Shown here piece by piece: positions 48,431 to 58,700 of a stretch of 64,000 nt of DNA (the first letter of the stretch is position 1; the number at the start of each line of letters is the position of its first letter). Below the pieces are notes generated by a model, which worked only from the letters and a program-made list of their open reading frames with translations, was not told the origin of the DNA and did no database searches. Location: the NCBI GenBank assembly GCA_903945495.1, contig CAJAVU010000021.1, positions 1-64,000 on the forward strand. Reading direction: 5' to 3'. Origin of the DNA: an uncultured Flavobacteriales bacterium (GTDB taxonomy: Bacteria; Bacteroidota; Bacteroidia; Flavobacteriales_D; Crocinitomicaceae). The position numbers were made by a program, and so were the translations under genes.

Positions 48431-50074
48431 TTACTTCTTTTCCATTTGAATCTTTTCTAGCACAACCGTTTGAGCAGTTGAAGAGTTTTTCGTTGAAAAA
48501 TTAATCGCATTTGGAATGTAACCTGGCATTTGTGTTTCAATATAAAACTCATATCCAAACGGAAGGTTTGTTGTAAACTTTCCATTGGCATCTGTTTCTA
48601 AATTGATTATTGCCAAACTTCCTGTTACATCTTTGATCTCAACTTTCGCTTTTGCAATTGATTTCCCATCTGTACCAGTTACATGGCCGATTGATGCGAT
48701 TAAAATTTGATCATTTTTGAACTCAAATATTTTCGTTGGATACACATTGTCTGAAGAAGCTCTATCGCTCGTTAAAAAACCATTTAACATCAAAGAATCA
48801 ATAATGAAATACACATCATCTTTACTTGAATTTAGAGATTTTCCTAGATTAACTGGTCCTTTGAATATATTCATTTCCATATCATATCCAGCTTTGAAAA
48901 CATCATATCCACCTATTGAATTATAACCGTTTGAACTGAAAAACAGTGTGTTTGAGTGTGCATGGACGAATGGACAAATTTCATCCAATGGAGAATTTAT
49001 TTCAGGGCCCAAATTAACTGCTGAACCAATTGTACGACCTTGATCGTCTATTGGAATTTTCCAAATATCCATTCCACCAAACCCACCATCTCGGTTACTC
49101 GAAAAATAAAGGGTTTTTCCATCTTCCGAAACGAATGGTGTTATACTTTTTTTACCTGGGTAATTCACGGGCGATTCCAAGGTATACGATTCATAAAATT
49201 TAAAATCAACCATACGCGCTAGGTGTATGTATTGATCTTTGCGATACTTATCATTCCAACGCGTATAATAAATCACATTGTTATTGGAAATTGTAGCCGT
49301 AGCATCATGCGAAGCAGAATTCAATGGTCTTCCAAAGTTAACCGCCGACTTCCAAGTTGAATCTCCACTTTTTTCAGTCCAATAGATATCAAAAAGCAAT
49401 TCTGAGTTTTGTTCTGGTTTTAAAATAACACCACCTTTTCGCGCACTCGAAAACATCAGTCTATTTTGACGACCAAAGAACATTGTTGCCATTGAAACCG
49501 TTCCACGATTAAAAACACTTGTATCGGCCATTGTCACTTGTGTAATCCAATTATCTGAATGGTTTTCCAAGGCATATTTACAACCTTCCAACTCGATTTT
49601 TGCAATTGGCGTCAACGAATCTGTTGGATGAGTCAAAATGAATTCTTCCAAAAGATTAGCTGCTAACTGGTAATTCTCATTGCTTTTCATCGCCCTTGCA
49701 TAATGAAATTTATCGCTTTCATAATAGGGTAATGCAGCAGAAATTTTGAACGATTGTTCAGCCAATTGATAATTGTGTAAATAGAAATGACACATCGCAA
49801 TTTGATGCGTAACATATTGATTCATTGGAATAACGTGTGTAGAATCCAATTGTATTCCTTCAACAGTTAATTTTTGATTGGTTAATTCAACTTCATAAGG
49901 AAGTACATTTTGCTTCTTAATCAATGAATCATTTTGTGCAAATTGATATAATTTCAAGGCATTAAAATAATCGGCATTTGCGTAATAATTATCTGCATTG
50001 TGAATCCATGCCATCTTCGATTGGGAAAAGGAGATAACAGGTAAAAAAATTAATATTACTAGAAATTTATACAT
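48431..50074 (-). CDS. PorE-like protein lacking the OmpA domain (module B)
   Basis: This 547-residue paralogue of the 35525-37639 protein has a signal peptide (MYKFLVILIFLPVISFSQ), a TPR region, PD40 propeller blades (GKTLYFSSNRDGGFGGMDIWK, NTLFFSSNGYNSIGGYDVF) and a CarboxypepD_reg-like module (GHVTGTDGKSIAKAKVEIKD). It ends there (VVLEKIQMEKK), where its relative continues into ~120 residues of OmpA domain. It cannot bind peptidoglycan the way PorE does. It may be a functional partner of a different protein or the product of a deletion. It is the last gene of module B and abuts the cysS stop codon by one base. Confidence 0.85.
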   Translation of the reverse strand: MYKFLVILIFLPVISFSQSKMAWIHNADNYYANADYFNALKLYQFAQNDSLIKKQNVLPYEVELTNQKLTVEGIQLDSTHVIPMNQYVTHQIAMCHFYLHNYQLAEQSFKISAALPYYESDKFHYARAMKSNENYQLAANLLEEFILTHPTDSLTPIAKIELEGCKYALENHSDNWITQVTMADTSVFNRGTVSMATMFFGRQNRLMFSSARKGGVILKPEQNSELLFDIYWTEKSGDSTWKSAVNFGRPLNSASHDATATISNNNVIYYTRWNDKYRKDQYIHLARMVDFKFYESYTLESPVNYPGKKSITPFVSEDGKTLYFSSNRDGGFGGMDIWKIPIDDQGRTIGSAVNLGPEINSPLDEICPFVHAHSNTLFFSSNGYNSIGGYDVFKAGYDMEMNIFKGPVNLGKSLNSSKDDVYFIIDSLMLNGFLTSDRASSDNVYPTKIFEFKNDQILIASIGHVTGTDGKSIAKAKVEIKDVTGSLAIINLETDANGKFTTNLPFGYEFYIETQMPGYIPNAINFSTKNSSTAQTVVLEKIQMEKK

Positions 50075-50082
50075 ACGTGTAT

Positions 50083-51075
50083 TTATAATCGTGGAATAAT
50101 TTTCATTGTTTCTGGTTTATTCTTGATTCGCGTATAGGTCAACGAGAATTCAATTCCCCCTCTTCCTTTGGAGGCGGTATTCAACTTAGAAACATTTATA
50201 TCATAAGCGATTCTGAAAATAAAATTCAATTTCTTTACACCTAACGACAAGGCAAAAGCATCCTTATAACGGAACATCATACTTCCAATTAAAAAGGTTT
50301 CTGAACTTTTTAAAAAATAGCCTGACTCAAAAGCCAATGTTTGTTCATTGAATTTTCGCTGATGCATCAATAACAATTTCGGTGCGAAATACAAAAGTTC
50401 ATTCACATTAATGCGCGTTCCTAAATGCAAGTAACCGCGAATTGGCAAACGATTTTCAAAACCAAAAAAAGATTCATTTGGACGCAACAAGTTGAACAAA
50501 GACAATCCTGCGAAGTAATTGTAACGACTTTGCTGTTTTCCTGAATAATACATTACACTTGCGTTTACCGTTGGCATTAATTTGACTTGTGCACCAACAT
50601 TTTCACCAGACGGCAAAGTATTGTCATAACTCCCTCCGTTGGTTAATGTGTATTGGTTATTAAATGTCAACAAGGGTAATTCAATCGATTTTTGAATCGC
50701 ACCAGCTTGAATTCCAAATGATAAATTGTGGAATTTATTTTTATCTACTGCAATTCCGTAGGAAGTCGAAACTAGACCTTGTAAAACATTGTAATTGCCG
50801 TATCCAGCTCTGAAATTATGCAATTGAATTCCAAATCCCCATTTTTTACCAATCGAACGATCAAAACTAAACAAAGATGAAGTATACGGCTTGTAATTAA
50901 CTGAACGCCATTGTGTACGGTACTGAGTATGCAAACGCCAATCACCTTTAAAAAGACCCGTTAAACCTGAATTTAAAAACATTGGTGCGGCATCGTACAT
51001 CGTCAAATGTGGATCTTGTGCCTTGGCAAACAAGGACAATAAGCTTATCGAAAAAACTAGAACTCTATTTTTCAT
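50083..51075 (-). CDS. PorP/SprF-family outer-membrane protein, class 2 (module B)
   Basis: The ATG at 51075 gives 330 residues starting MKNRVLVFSISLL; the frame also opens from a TTG at 51081. The signal peptide ends in KAQ and the mature start DPHLTMYDAAPMFLNSGLTG parallels the module A copy. It ends in IPRL with no charged tail. It begins two bases after the stop of the 1240-residue module B adhesin, its presumed cargo. Confidence 0.9.
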   Translation of the reverse strand: MKNRVLVFSISLLSLFAKAQDPHLTMYDAAPMFLNSGLTGLFKGDWRLHTQYRTQWRSVNYKPYTSSLFSFDRSIGKKWGFGIQLHNFRAGYGNYNVLQGLVSTSYGIAVDKNKFHNLSFGIQAGAIQKSIELPLLTFNNQYTLTNGGSYDNTLPSGENVGAQVKLMPTVNASVMYYSGKQQSRYNYFAGLSLFNLLRPNESFFGFENRLPIRGYLHLGTRINVNELLYFAPKLLLMHQRKFNEQTLAFESGYFLKSSETFLIGSMMFRYKDAFALSLGVKKLNFIFRIAYDINVSKLNTASKGRGGIEFSLTYTRIKNKPETMKIIPRL

Positions 51076-51077
51076 AT

Positions 51078-54000
51078 TCAATGTAATAATGTCACATCAC
51101 CTGATTTGGTGATAATTTTACCATCTTTCATCTCAACTGTTAATACCCAGGTGTAAACTCCCAATGGTGCTTCTTTATCATGGAACATTCCATCCCAACC
51201 GATTGCTGCATCTTCACTTTTGAAAACAACTTGTCCCCAATTATTAAACACTTTAAAATCTACTTTATTAAATGGTCCACCATCAATGTACAGGATATCA
51301 TTTACACCATCCTGATTCGGAGAAAAACCTGTCGGAACAGAAGGAATCAATGCTACTTCGATTAATGCTTTGGCAGTGTCTTGGCATTCAAATTCATCTG
51401 TTATTATCAAGGTAATTTCATTGTATCCACCCGTTGTAAAATTGTGAATGGTATTTTGCTGATTGTCTCCCGTTCCATCACCAAAGTTCCAGTACCAACT
51501 ATTAATATTGGAACCAATTGAATTATCAGTAAAATCAACATTCTCTAAAACAACTGCTGGATTTGGATTCATCGTGAAAGCAGCTACTGGTTTTGCTTTC
51601 ACATCTAAATTAATGGTAACGCTTCCTTGACATCCAGCAAATGATGTCACAGTTAAAGTCACAGGGAATATGCCCGCTCCGCTAAAATCATAGGATGGGT
51701 TTGGTAAATTACTTGTCAGTGTATCTTCGAATTGATAATTCCAAGATACAATGCTTCCATTCGAAATAAACGATTGATCATCAAAATATACCAATGCATT
51801 TTCACACGGGGCAGTATTATTGAAATCCGCTAGTGGAATAGGATCAACAATCACATCTTTTACGATTGTATCTGAACAACCATTTGAAGAAACAACGATT
51901 AATGTTGGTGAAAATAATCCATTACCGTTATATGTATGAGTAGGATTTTGGCCTGTACCAGTGGTGAAATCACCGAAATCCCATGTCCAACTGATGATTG
52001 TTCCTGATGATGCCGTTGAATTATCATTAAAAACAACTGGTGCACCTTGACAAATTTCACCGTCATCAAAATCTGCAATCGGTGAAGGTTTAAACGTAAT
52101 ATGAACTGTATCATCCATTGGCATACAGCCTAAATTACCGTCTGCAGATAATATAAGATTAACACTTCCAATAGCAATATCTGTTGGAGATGGTAAGTAA
52201 TAAGTATTCAACAATGCACCAGAAGGAGAGAAATTACCTGTTCCAAGACTCGACCATGAGCCAGTTGGATTTGCAACATTAATAGTCCCAATTAATTCAA
52301 TCGGCTCATTTGCGCACAACGTTTGATCTATACCAGCTGTTAATGTTGGAGGTGCAACTAAATAAATGCGAATGGAATCATCCTCAGCAGGACACAAACT
52401 CGTACTTGATAATACAAAATCTACATAACCCAAATTGATATCACTATTTGCAATAGGATAAAACGTTGATAATGAAGCAGGAGAGACAATCGAACCGCTG
52501 CCAGTTTCAGTCCACAAGGAATTAAACCCTGGTGTAACAAAACCTGTAAGCGGAATCAAAGATGACGTAGAACAAAGTGTATCATTTGTTAGAATTGACA
52601 CAGTTGGTTGGTTAATAATCGTAACCTTTAAACTGTCTTTAACCGCCAAACAAGAACCATTATTTGTTGATTCTAAGTTTAAATAAAGTTGATTTAGACT
52701 TGTATCATTTAAATTAAGATTATACAAGGATATTAAATCATTTTGGGAAGGTGAAAAACTACCATAACCTCCTGTTGACCATACTCCAGTAGTTGTTGGT
52801 CCTGTTACACTTCCGGTTAAATTAACCCCTGTAGCATTGGTACAAACAACAACATCTGGTCCGGCTTGAACAATCGGAGCTTCGGTGAAGTAAACTTTGA
52901 TACTATCAATCGCATTTGGACATGCATAAAAACTTCCACTTGATGTCAAATACAAGGTAATACTATCTGCATTTAAATCTGCTTGTGACGGTAAATAACT
53001 CGTACTTAAGTTTCCGCTATTTCCGATAGATCCGCCATTTCCACCTGACCAAACCGCTCCAGAAGCAAAACTCATTACACCGTTCAACTGAACCGTTCCA
53101 ACATTATTTTTACAGAAAGAAGCATCTGCGCCCGCATTGACAAACGGAGCTTGAATAAATGAAATCGTTAATGTATCATGAACAGGCTCACACAAACCAG
53201 TTGAAGATAATACAAACTTCACAAAACCCTGGGTGAAATCACTTGGAGTTGGAGTGTAAGTTGTCGATAAATTTGTTGGCGCTGAAATGGTTCCTGTACC
53301 ATTTAACAACTCCCAAGCACCTGTTGAAACACCTCCTGAAACACTTCCATTCAATGGAATCGATGTTACGTCATTGCACAATGTGATATCGTCACCTGCA
53401 CTTACATAAACACGTTTAATAAACGACGACATGTAATGGTATAAACAACCTGTGGATGTTCCACCATTAATAATTCCCATCGCGAAATTGCCAGCAGAAT
53501 TGGTCAAAATATTCGAAGAATTGGAAGGAATAACAGTTGTATTAAAAGTAATTTGTGCTGCTGACCAAGCACCACCTGTACCAGGTACCACATTAAAATT
53601 GGCAGCTGGAATCGATGCTGCATTCCCATTCAATTGGAAATTTCCAGTTATGCCCGTTGGACATAAAATATTCAACGAAAAATTCTGTGGGTTTGTGCGC
53701 GGAAAAGTCACGATATCGGAACCTGCACAATTCAATGGAGGAAGAATATCTGATCCTAACTCACAACCATAACCTGTCATGTGCAAGACATAAACCGCTT
53801 TGTCTGCTTGAACATGTGTTCTAGCTTGCGCCAATTGATAACGATATGTATCTCCTTGATTTAATATAACCGTTGAAATCGTTCCATCATTAATTGTTAC
53901 TGTTGTGAAATTCTCCGTAGCTGTTACAAAGACTGATTCCTCAGAACCAGCATTTAAAAAGCCTTTTAAAACGATGTATTCCTTACCTATCACATCGGTT

Positions 54001-54800
54001 GGAACAATTTGGTCGCCCATTAAATCGTAACATCCACCGCCGCCTGAAGGATTGACTGAATCGTCTCCAACAGTAACTGAAACTGGTTTAGTACTAACGA
54101 TAATTGTTCCTGCCAAATTATTTCCAACAACACTCGTATTCTGAACAGCATTTTGAACCGTATACACATTTCCTTTCTGAGGAAGTGTAACCGTATACGT
54201 CACATTTGCGGGATGCCCAACAACTGCACAACGAGGTGTTATATATAAAACCGTATTGTCTTCACTTGCTACAATATTTATCTGCTGATAAGGCTGAGTA
54301 GTAACTCCATCACCGTTTAAATCTCCTCCTAATGTTTGATTGTTCCAGCGGGTTTGAAAAGGAGTAACAAACTCCTTTCCAAGTCCATTTTGACCTTTCA
54401 ACGAAAACGTTTCTGGATTGAAATAATTCGGTGCACGTGTAATTACATCATAAACTACCGTAATTGGGTAATCAGAAGTAATTTGAAAACCTGAATTTAA
54501 TATGGTGTTTGCAGGTTTACTTTCAATTGCATTCATCATAAAATCAACACTTTTTGAAAACAATGAATTCGCAGGAATATTGATCGTTGTATCATAACCA
54601 TTTGCCGGCATTCTCAAGCGAACTGCAGTTGCGTTGTTGAATGTCGAAAAATGAAACTTAATTGGATCTCTCCAATGGTGATCGGGTGTTACCCAAGGGG
54701 CAGCAAACCAAAATACAGTGTCAATTTGAGCCTTACTTTCACCAACGTTCATGAAAAAAGTAAAGAGCAATAGAAATAGTGATTTATTGATTGTTTTCAT
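51078..54800 (-). CDS. 1240-residue surface adhesin (module B paralogue)
   Basis: It has the same length and domain order as the module A protein at 38631-42353: signal peptide, IgGFc-binding-like head, five Cys-bearing ~85-residue repeats, three PKD domains (WTWDFGDFT, WNYQFEDT, WYWNFGDGTG) and a type B sorting domain (PTGFSPNQDGVNDILY, KVFNNWGQVVFKS). By eye the first ~330 residues are close to 85% identical between the copies (for example NPANSLFSK and SLKGQNGLG regions), whereas the repeats have diverged much more. It should be secreted by the T9SS and presented by the PorP/SprF protein encoded just downstream. Confidence 0.9.
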   Translation of the reverse strand: MKTINKSLFLLLFTFFMNVGESKAQIDTVFWFAAPWVTPDHHWRDPIKFHFSTFNNATAVRLRMPANGYDTTINIPANSLFSKSVDFMMNAIESKPANTILNSGFQITSDYPITVVYDVITRAPNYFNPETFSLKGQNGLGKEFVTPFQTRWNNQTLGGDLNGDGVTTQPYQQINIVASEDNTVLYITPRCAVVGHPANVTYTVTLPQKGNVYTVQNAVQNTSVVGNNLAGTIIVSTKPVSVTVGDDSVNPSGGGGCYDLMGDQIVPTDVIGKEYIVLKGFLNAGSEESVFVTATENFTTVTINDGTISTVILNQGDTYRYQLAQARTHVQADKAVYVLHMTGYGCELGSDILPPLNCAGSDIVTFPRTNPQNFSLNILCPTGITGNFQLNGNAASIPAANFNVVPGTGGAWSAAQITFNTTVIPSNSSNILTNSAGNFAMGIINGGTSTGCLYHYMSSFIKRVYVSAGDDITLCNDVTSIPLNGSVSGGVSTGAWELLNGTGTISAPTNLSTTYTPTPSDFTQGFVKFVLSSTGLCEPVHDTLTISFIQAPFVNAGADASFCKNNVGTVQLNGVMSFASGAVWSGGNGGSIGNSGNLSTSYLPSQADLNADSITLYLTSSGSFYACPNAIDSIKVYFTEAPIVQAGPDVVVCTNATGVNLTGSVTGPTTTGVWSTGGYGSFSPSQNDLISLYNLNLNDTSLNQLYLNLESTNNGSCLAVKDSLKVTIINQPTVSILTNDTLCSTSSLIPLTGFVTPGFNSLWTETGSGSIVSPASLSTFYPIANSDINLGYVDFVLSSTSLCPAEDDSIRIYLVAPPTLTAGIDQTLCANEPIELIGTINVANPTGSWSSLGTGNFSPSGALLNTYYLPSPTDIAIGSVNLILSADGNLGCMPMDDTVHITFKPSPIADFDDGEICQGAPVVFNDNSTASSGTIISWTWDFGDFTTGTGQNPTHTYNGNGLFSPTLIVVSSNGCSDTIVKDVIVDPIPLADFNNTAPCENALVYFDDQSFISNGSIVSWNYQFEDTLTSNLPNPSYDFSGAGIFPVTLTVTSFAGCQGSVTINLDVKAKPVAAFTMNPNPAVVLENVDFTDNSIGSNINSWYWNFGDGTGDNQQNTIHNFTTGGYNEITLIITDEFECQDTAKALIEVALIPSVPTGFSPNQDGVNDILYIDGGPFNKVDFKVFNNWGQVVFKSEDAAIGWDGMFHDKEAPLGVYTWVLTVEMKDGKIITKSGDVTLLH

Positions 54801-54807
54801 AGTTAGT

Positions 54808-55776
54808 TTATTTCTCCTTTTTGTCCATTTTTTTCTTCATGTCTTCAAGGATACTATTGTTCAATTTGTCGTCTTCCTCTTCAAGCGTTGGACGTTTTTT
54901 ATTGATGGCATAAGACAAGAATACCTCGTGAGAACCACTGTTGTATTTTCGAATTTTTGAAACACAAATGTCATATCCGTACGAAATGTTCAAGCGATCT
55001 TTCAATTTGATTCCCACGCAAACACCAACAGCGTCATTCGTGCGGAACAAAAGCCCCAACCAATATTTTTCTTGATAGACCCCCTTCACCATCAAAGTTG
55101 CTTGTACAGGAACAGGTTTTACATATTTCACCATTAAAGATGGCTGAATATCAATAGGCTGTTTTTTAAGCTTAAAATTGTAACCACCAATAAAATTATA
55201 GTGAAACGAAAGACTTGAATTGTAACTTGTCATTTTAGCACTATTGCCCAACAAATGCTGAACAGAACCCATCACAAAAAACTTTTTATGATAAAGATTA
55301 AATCCCGCATTAATATCAAATGCACTCGTTAGATAAATGTTACTATTAAACACCTCATCGTTTTGATCAGCCATTATTGCATCGTACATACGGATGCGAT
55401 ATTGCAAATACCCTGGTTGAACACCCAATCCTAGTTTAATCGTTTTCGAAAGTTTAAAATGATGTGCATAGTTCACATAAATACCGGTCGTTGATGTCAA
55501 ACCAGATTTCTGTGATACAATTGAACCTCCGTAACCAATTTTACCTTGGTCTTTATACGAACCATAAAGATTCGCATACATGTTTACAGGAGCATCTTGA
55601 AATCCAACCCATTGGTTGCGGTATCCAACACTTGCAATGTTCACGTCTTTTGATCCTGCAATTGCGGGATTGTAGTAATAATCGTTCATCATGAAGTTGG
55701 AATAAATCCCTTGTTGCTGACCAAACAAAACTGTATTGGCAATAACGAACAAACCGAATAATAATATCTTTTTCAT
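54808..55776 (-). CDS. PorP/SprF-family outer-membrane protein, class 1 with charged tail (module B)
   Basis: This 322-residue barrel is the paralogue of 42366-43337: signal peptide ending in LFGQ, then QQGIYSNFMMNDYYYNPAIAG and GYRNQWVGFQDAPV. The charged C-terminal tail (PTLEEEDDKLNNSI, then EDMKKKMDKKEK) is nearly identical to that of the module A copy, while the barrel between has more changes. It starts two bases after the 1138-residue adhesin gene, its presumed cargo. Confidence 0.9.
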   Translation of the reverse strand: MKKILLFGLFVIANTVLFGQQQGIYSNFMMNDYYYNPAIAGSKDVNIASVGYRNQWVGFQDAPVNMYANLYGSYKDQGKIGYGGSIVSQKSGLTSTTGIYVNYAHHFKLSKTIKLGLGVQPGYLQYRIRMYDAIMADQNDEVFNSNIYLTSAFDINAGFNLYHKKFFVMGSVQHLLGNSAKMTSYNSSLSFHYNFIGGYNFKLKKQPIDIQPSLMVKYVKPVPVQATLMVKGVYQEKYWLGLLFRTNDAVGVCVGIKLKDRLNISYGYDICVSKIRKYNSGSHEVFLSYAINKKRPTLEEEDDKLNNSILEDMKKKMDKKEK

Positions 55777-55778
55777 GG

Positions 55779-58700
55779 TTATTTCTGACTTTTAAATACC
55801 AATAATGCGCCTTTGAACATGTCCTCTGTTCCTCCAGAATTCAAGTTAATCACGTAATAATAATTTCCTTCTGGGACAAATTCCCCATTGTATTTTGCGT
55901 CCCATGGAACGGAATATCCTTCAGAATAAAATAGTTGTTGACCCCATTGGTTGTATATTTCAACGATAGCATTTGGATAGAGCAGCTGAATAAATTCCAA
56001 TTTCCAAACATCATTTTTTCCATCACCGTTTGGTGAAATAACATTTGGAATTAATTGTGTAATATCACTCGTAACTGTATTAATTGTAACATTCACAAAC
56101 GCACTATCCACGCAGCCAAATTCGTTGTAGACGAATTGATAAACAGTGTAATCACCATTTTCAAAATAGGTGTTCGAAGGATCTTGAATGGAACTTGTAT
56201 CACCATTTCCAAAATCCCAGAAATAACTAGTTGAATAGAATGAAGTATCTATAAAATTAAATGTCGCACCGATATTTAATCCGTTATCAGAATTATAATA
56301 GAAGCCAGCTTGTGGTAATTCTGGAATCGTAACTGTTTGAACAATTGTGTCCATACAATTATTTTCGGTTGAAATGATATGGGTAATCTGATAATCTCCA
56401 CTTTCTGTAAATAATTGAGATGTTGTAGGTGCTAAAACAACACCAGTTCCACCTAATTCATAATACCAAAAATCTATTGGATCATCTGAAACACTGTTAT
56501 CTGTAAACTGAACAACTAAATGATTATCTGGACATGTTGTTTGATAACTGAAATTCGCTTGCGGTAATTCGTAAACCTCAACTTGTTTTACAATCGTATC
56601 AACACAGCCCGAACTTGCAACGATTACTAATTCAACATCATGCGTTCCTGGTGTTGTATACAAAATGGTATTATTTGGCGTTGACGATGTCATGCCTGAA
56701 CCAAAATTCCAATCCCAAGATGTTACCTGGCCACTACCAGGCAATGAAAAATCAGTAAACAAAGTTGAATCGCCCAAACAGACGTTTGTATTACTGAAAT
56801 TTGCGAATGGTACAGATACGAAATTGATTTGAACTATGTCATTTTCAACATTACACAATCCATTGTTCGTACTGCTCAAAGTTAGAATAACAAAGCCATT
56901 TAAAAGTTCTGCTGCCGATGGGCTGTAGTTAGCAGATAAGTTTGAAGTTGCAGAAAAGGTTCCTGCCCCACCAGACCAAATCCCTGTGGTTGTAGGTCCT
57001 GAAACCGTTCCTGCCAAGGTTACACTGGATTCATTTGAACACAACACTTGATCTACACCAGCATTTACAATTGGGGCAGACGAAATACTTACCAGTAAAC
57101 TATCATATACCGTAATGCAATTGCCATTCGAAGTTGATTCCAAATACAGCATAACGGAACCGTTTGCAATATCAGCTGTACCTAATTGGTATGTGCTAGA
57201 TAACTGAAGATTATTCGGTAAAAAGATTCCGTTTCCTGCAGTTGTCCATTTTCCCGTTGTAGTAGAACCTGAAACAGTACCAGTAACACCCACTGTTGTA
57301 TTATTCGCACAAACAGTTACCCCCGTTGGACCAGCATCAACCGAAGGTGAAGTGGTAAAATTGACCAACATTGCATCACTTACGGCATTACAAGCACCAA
57401 TATTTGAAGCGTTTAAGGTCAAACTAACATTTCCTGTTTGTAAATCACTTGCAGAAGGAATATAACTAGCATTCAATGTTACATTTGATGGATTAAAAGA
57501 ACCTGAACCTGAGGTTGACCATGTACCTGTTGTAGAACCTCCACTCACTGAACCATTCAAATCAACAATGGCATTATTCGCACAAATTGTTTGATCAATC
57601 GAAGCATTAACGAGTGGTGAAGGATTAATGTATAAGGTCAACGTGTCTTTCTTTAAGCCACATACATCATTCGAAGAAAGAATTAATAAAATTGGGCTGT
57701 TTAAAGTGTCAACAGGACTAGGAACATATGTGTTTGTTAAGCTCGTCACGGGAGATGCAAATGAACCATAGCCAGTTGAACTCCAAGAGCCAGTAATTGA
57801 TCCTCCACCAACAAGTCCGTTCAAATCAAAGTCAACATTCGCACAAATCGTATCATTCGAACCAGCATTAACAAATGGAGACGAGACAAAATCGCTCATA
57901 TACGTAAATTCAGCGCCTGTGGTAGTTGATCCAGATAGAACGCCTAAACCGTAAACATCACCAGTATTTTCAACAATGTTATACGAGTTCACTGCAACAT
58001 CCGCAGTGGAAAAATAAAATCGAGCCGCCTTAATTGCTCCCAATGTACCAGGAACAGCTGAAAAAGATGATGCTGGGATTAATGCAGCATTACCATTCAA
58101 TGTAAACTGATTTTCGTACCCCGTTCGAACATACAACATAAGCCCGAGCGAGTCTGTACTTGAACGCGTAAATGCCGTTTTATAATCTCCTGAACAAAAG
58201 AAAGGAGGGATTTGCGATTCACTCAATTCACAACCAAAGCCAGAAGTTTGCATCACATAAACTGGTTTGTTTGTTTTTACATAATTATGGTTATCCGAAA
58301 GATTGATTTGATAGGTTTCACCCCAATTTAAAACCGTTGAACTCGTTGTAGAATTATAAACGGATACAGTTGTCCCATTTTGTGTTGCCATTACATATGC
58401 AATATCTGATGAAGTACCTTTTTCAATCACGTAATCTGTTCCCAAAACACCCGTATGGGTAATTTGATCTCCCACAGCATCGTTGCATGTTGAATTCGCT
58501 AATCCACCTTCAAAAACAGTAATTGCAACAGGTTTATTCGATGCAACAATTGAACCCGCTAGTGATGTTGCTGCGGATACATTCATGTCACGCGCACTAT
58601 ACGTTTGACCGTCATTTAATGTAATCGAAAATGATACATTCGCAGCATGCCCTGTGATTGCTGTTCTTGGTGTAATTAAAACCGTTGTTGCATTTTGAGT

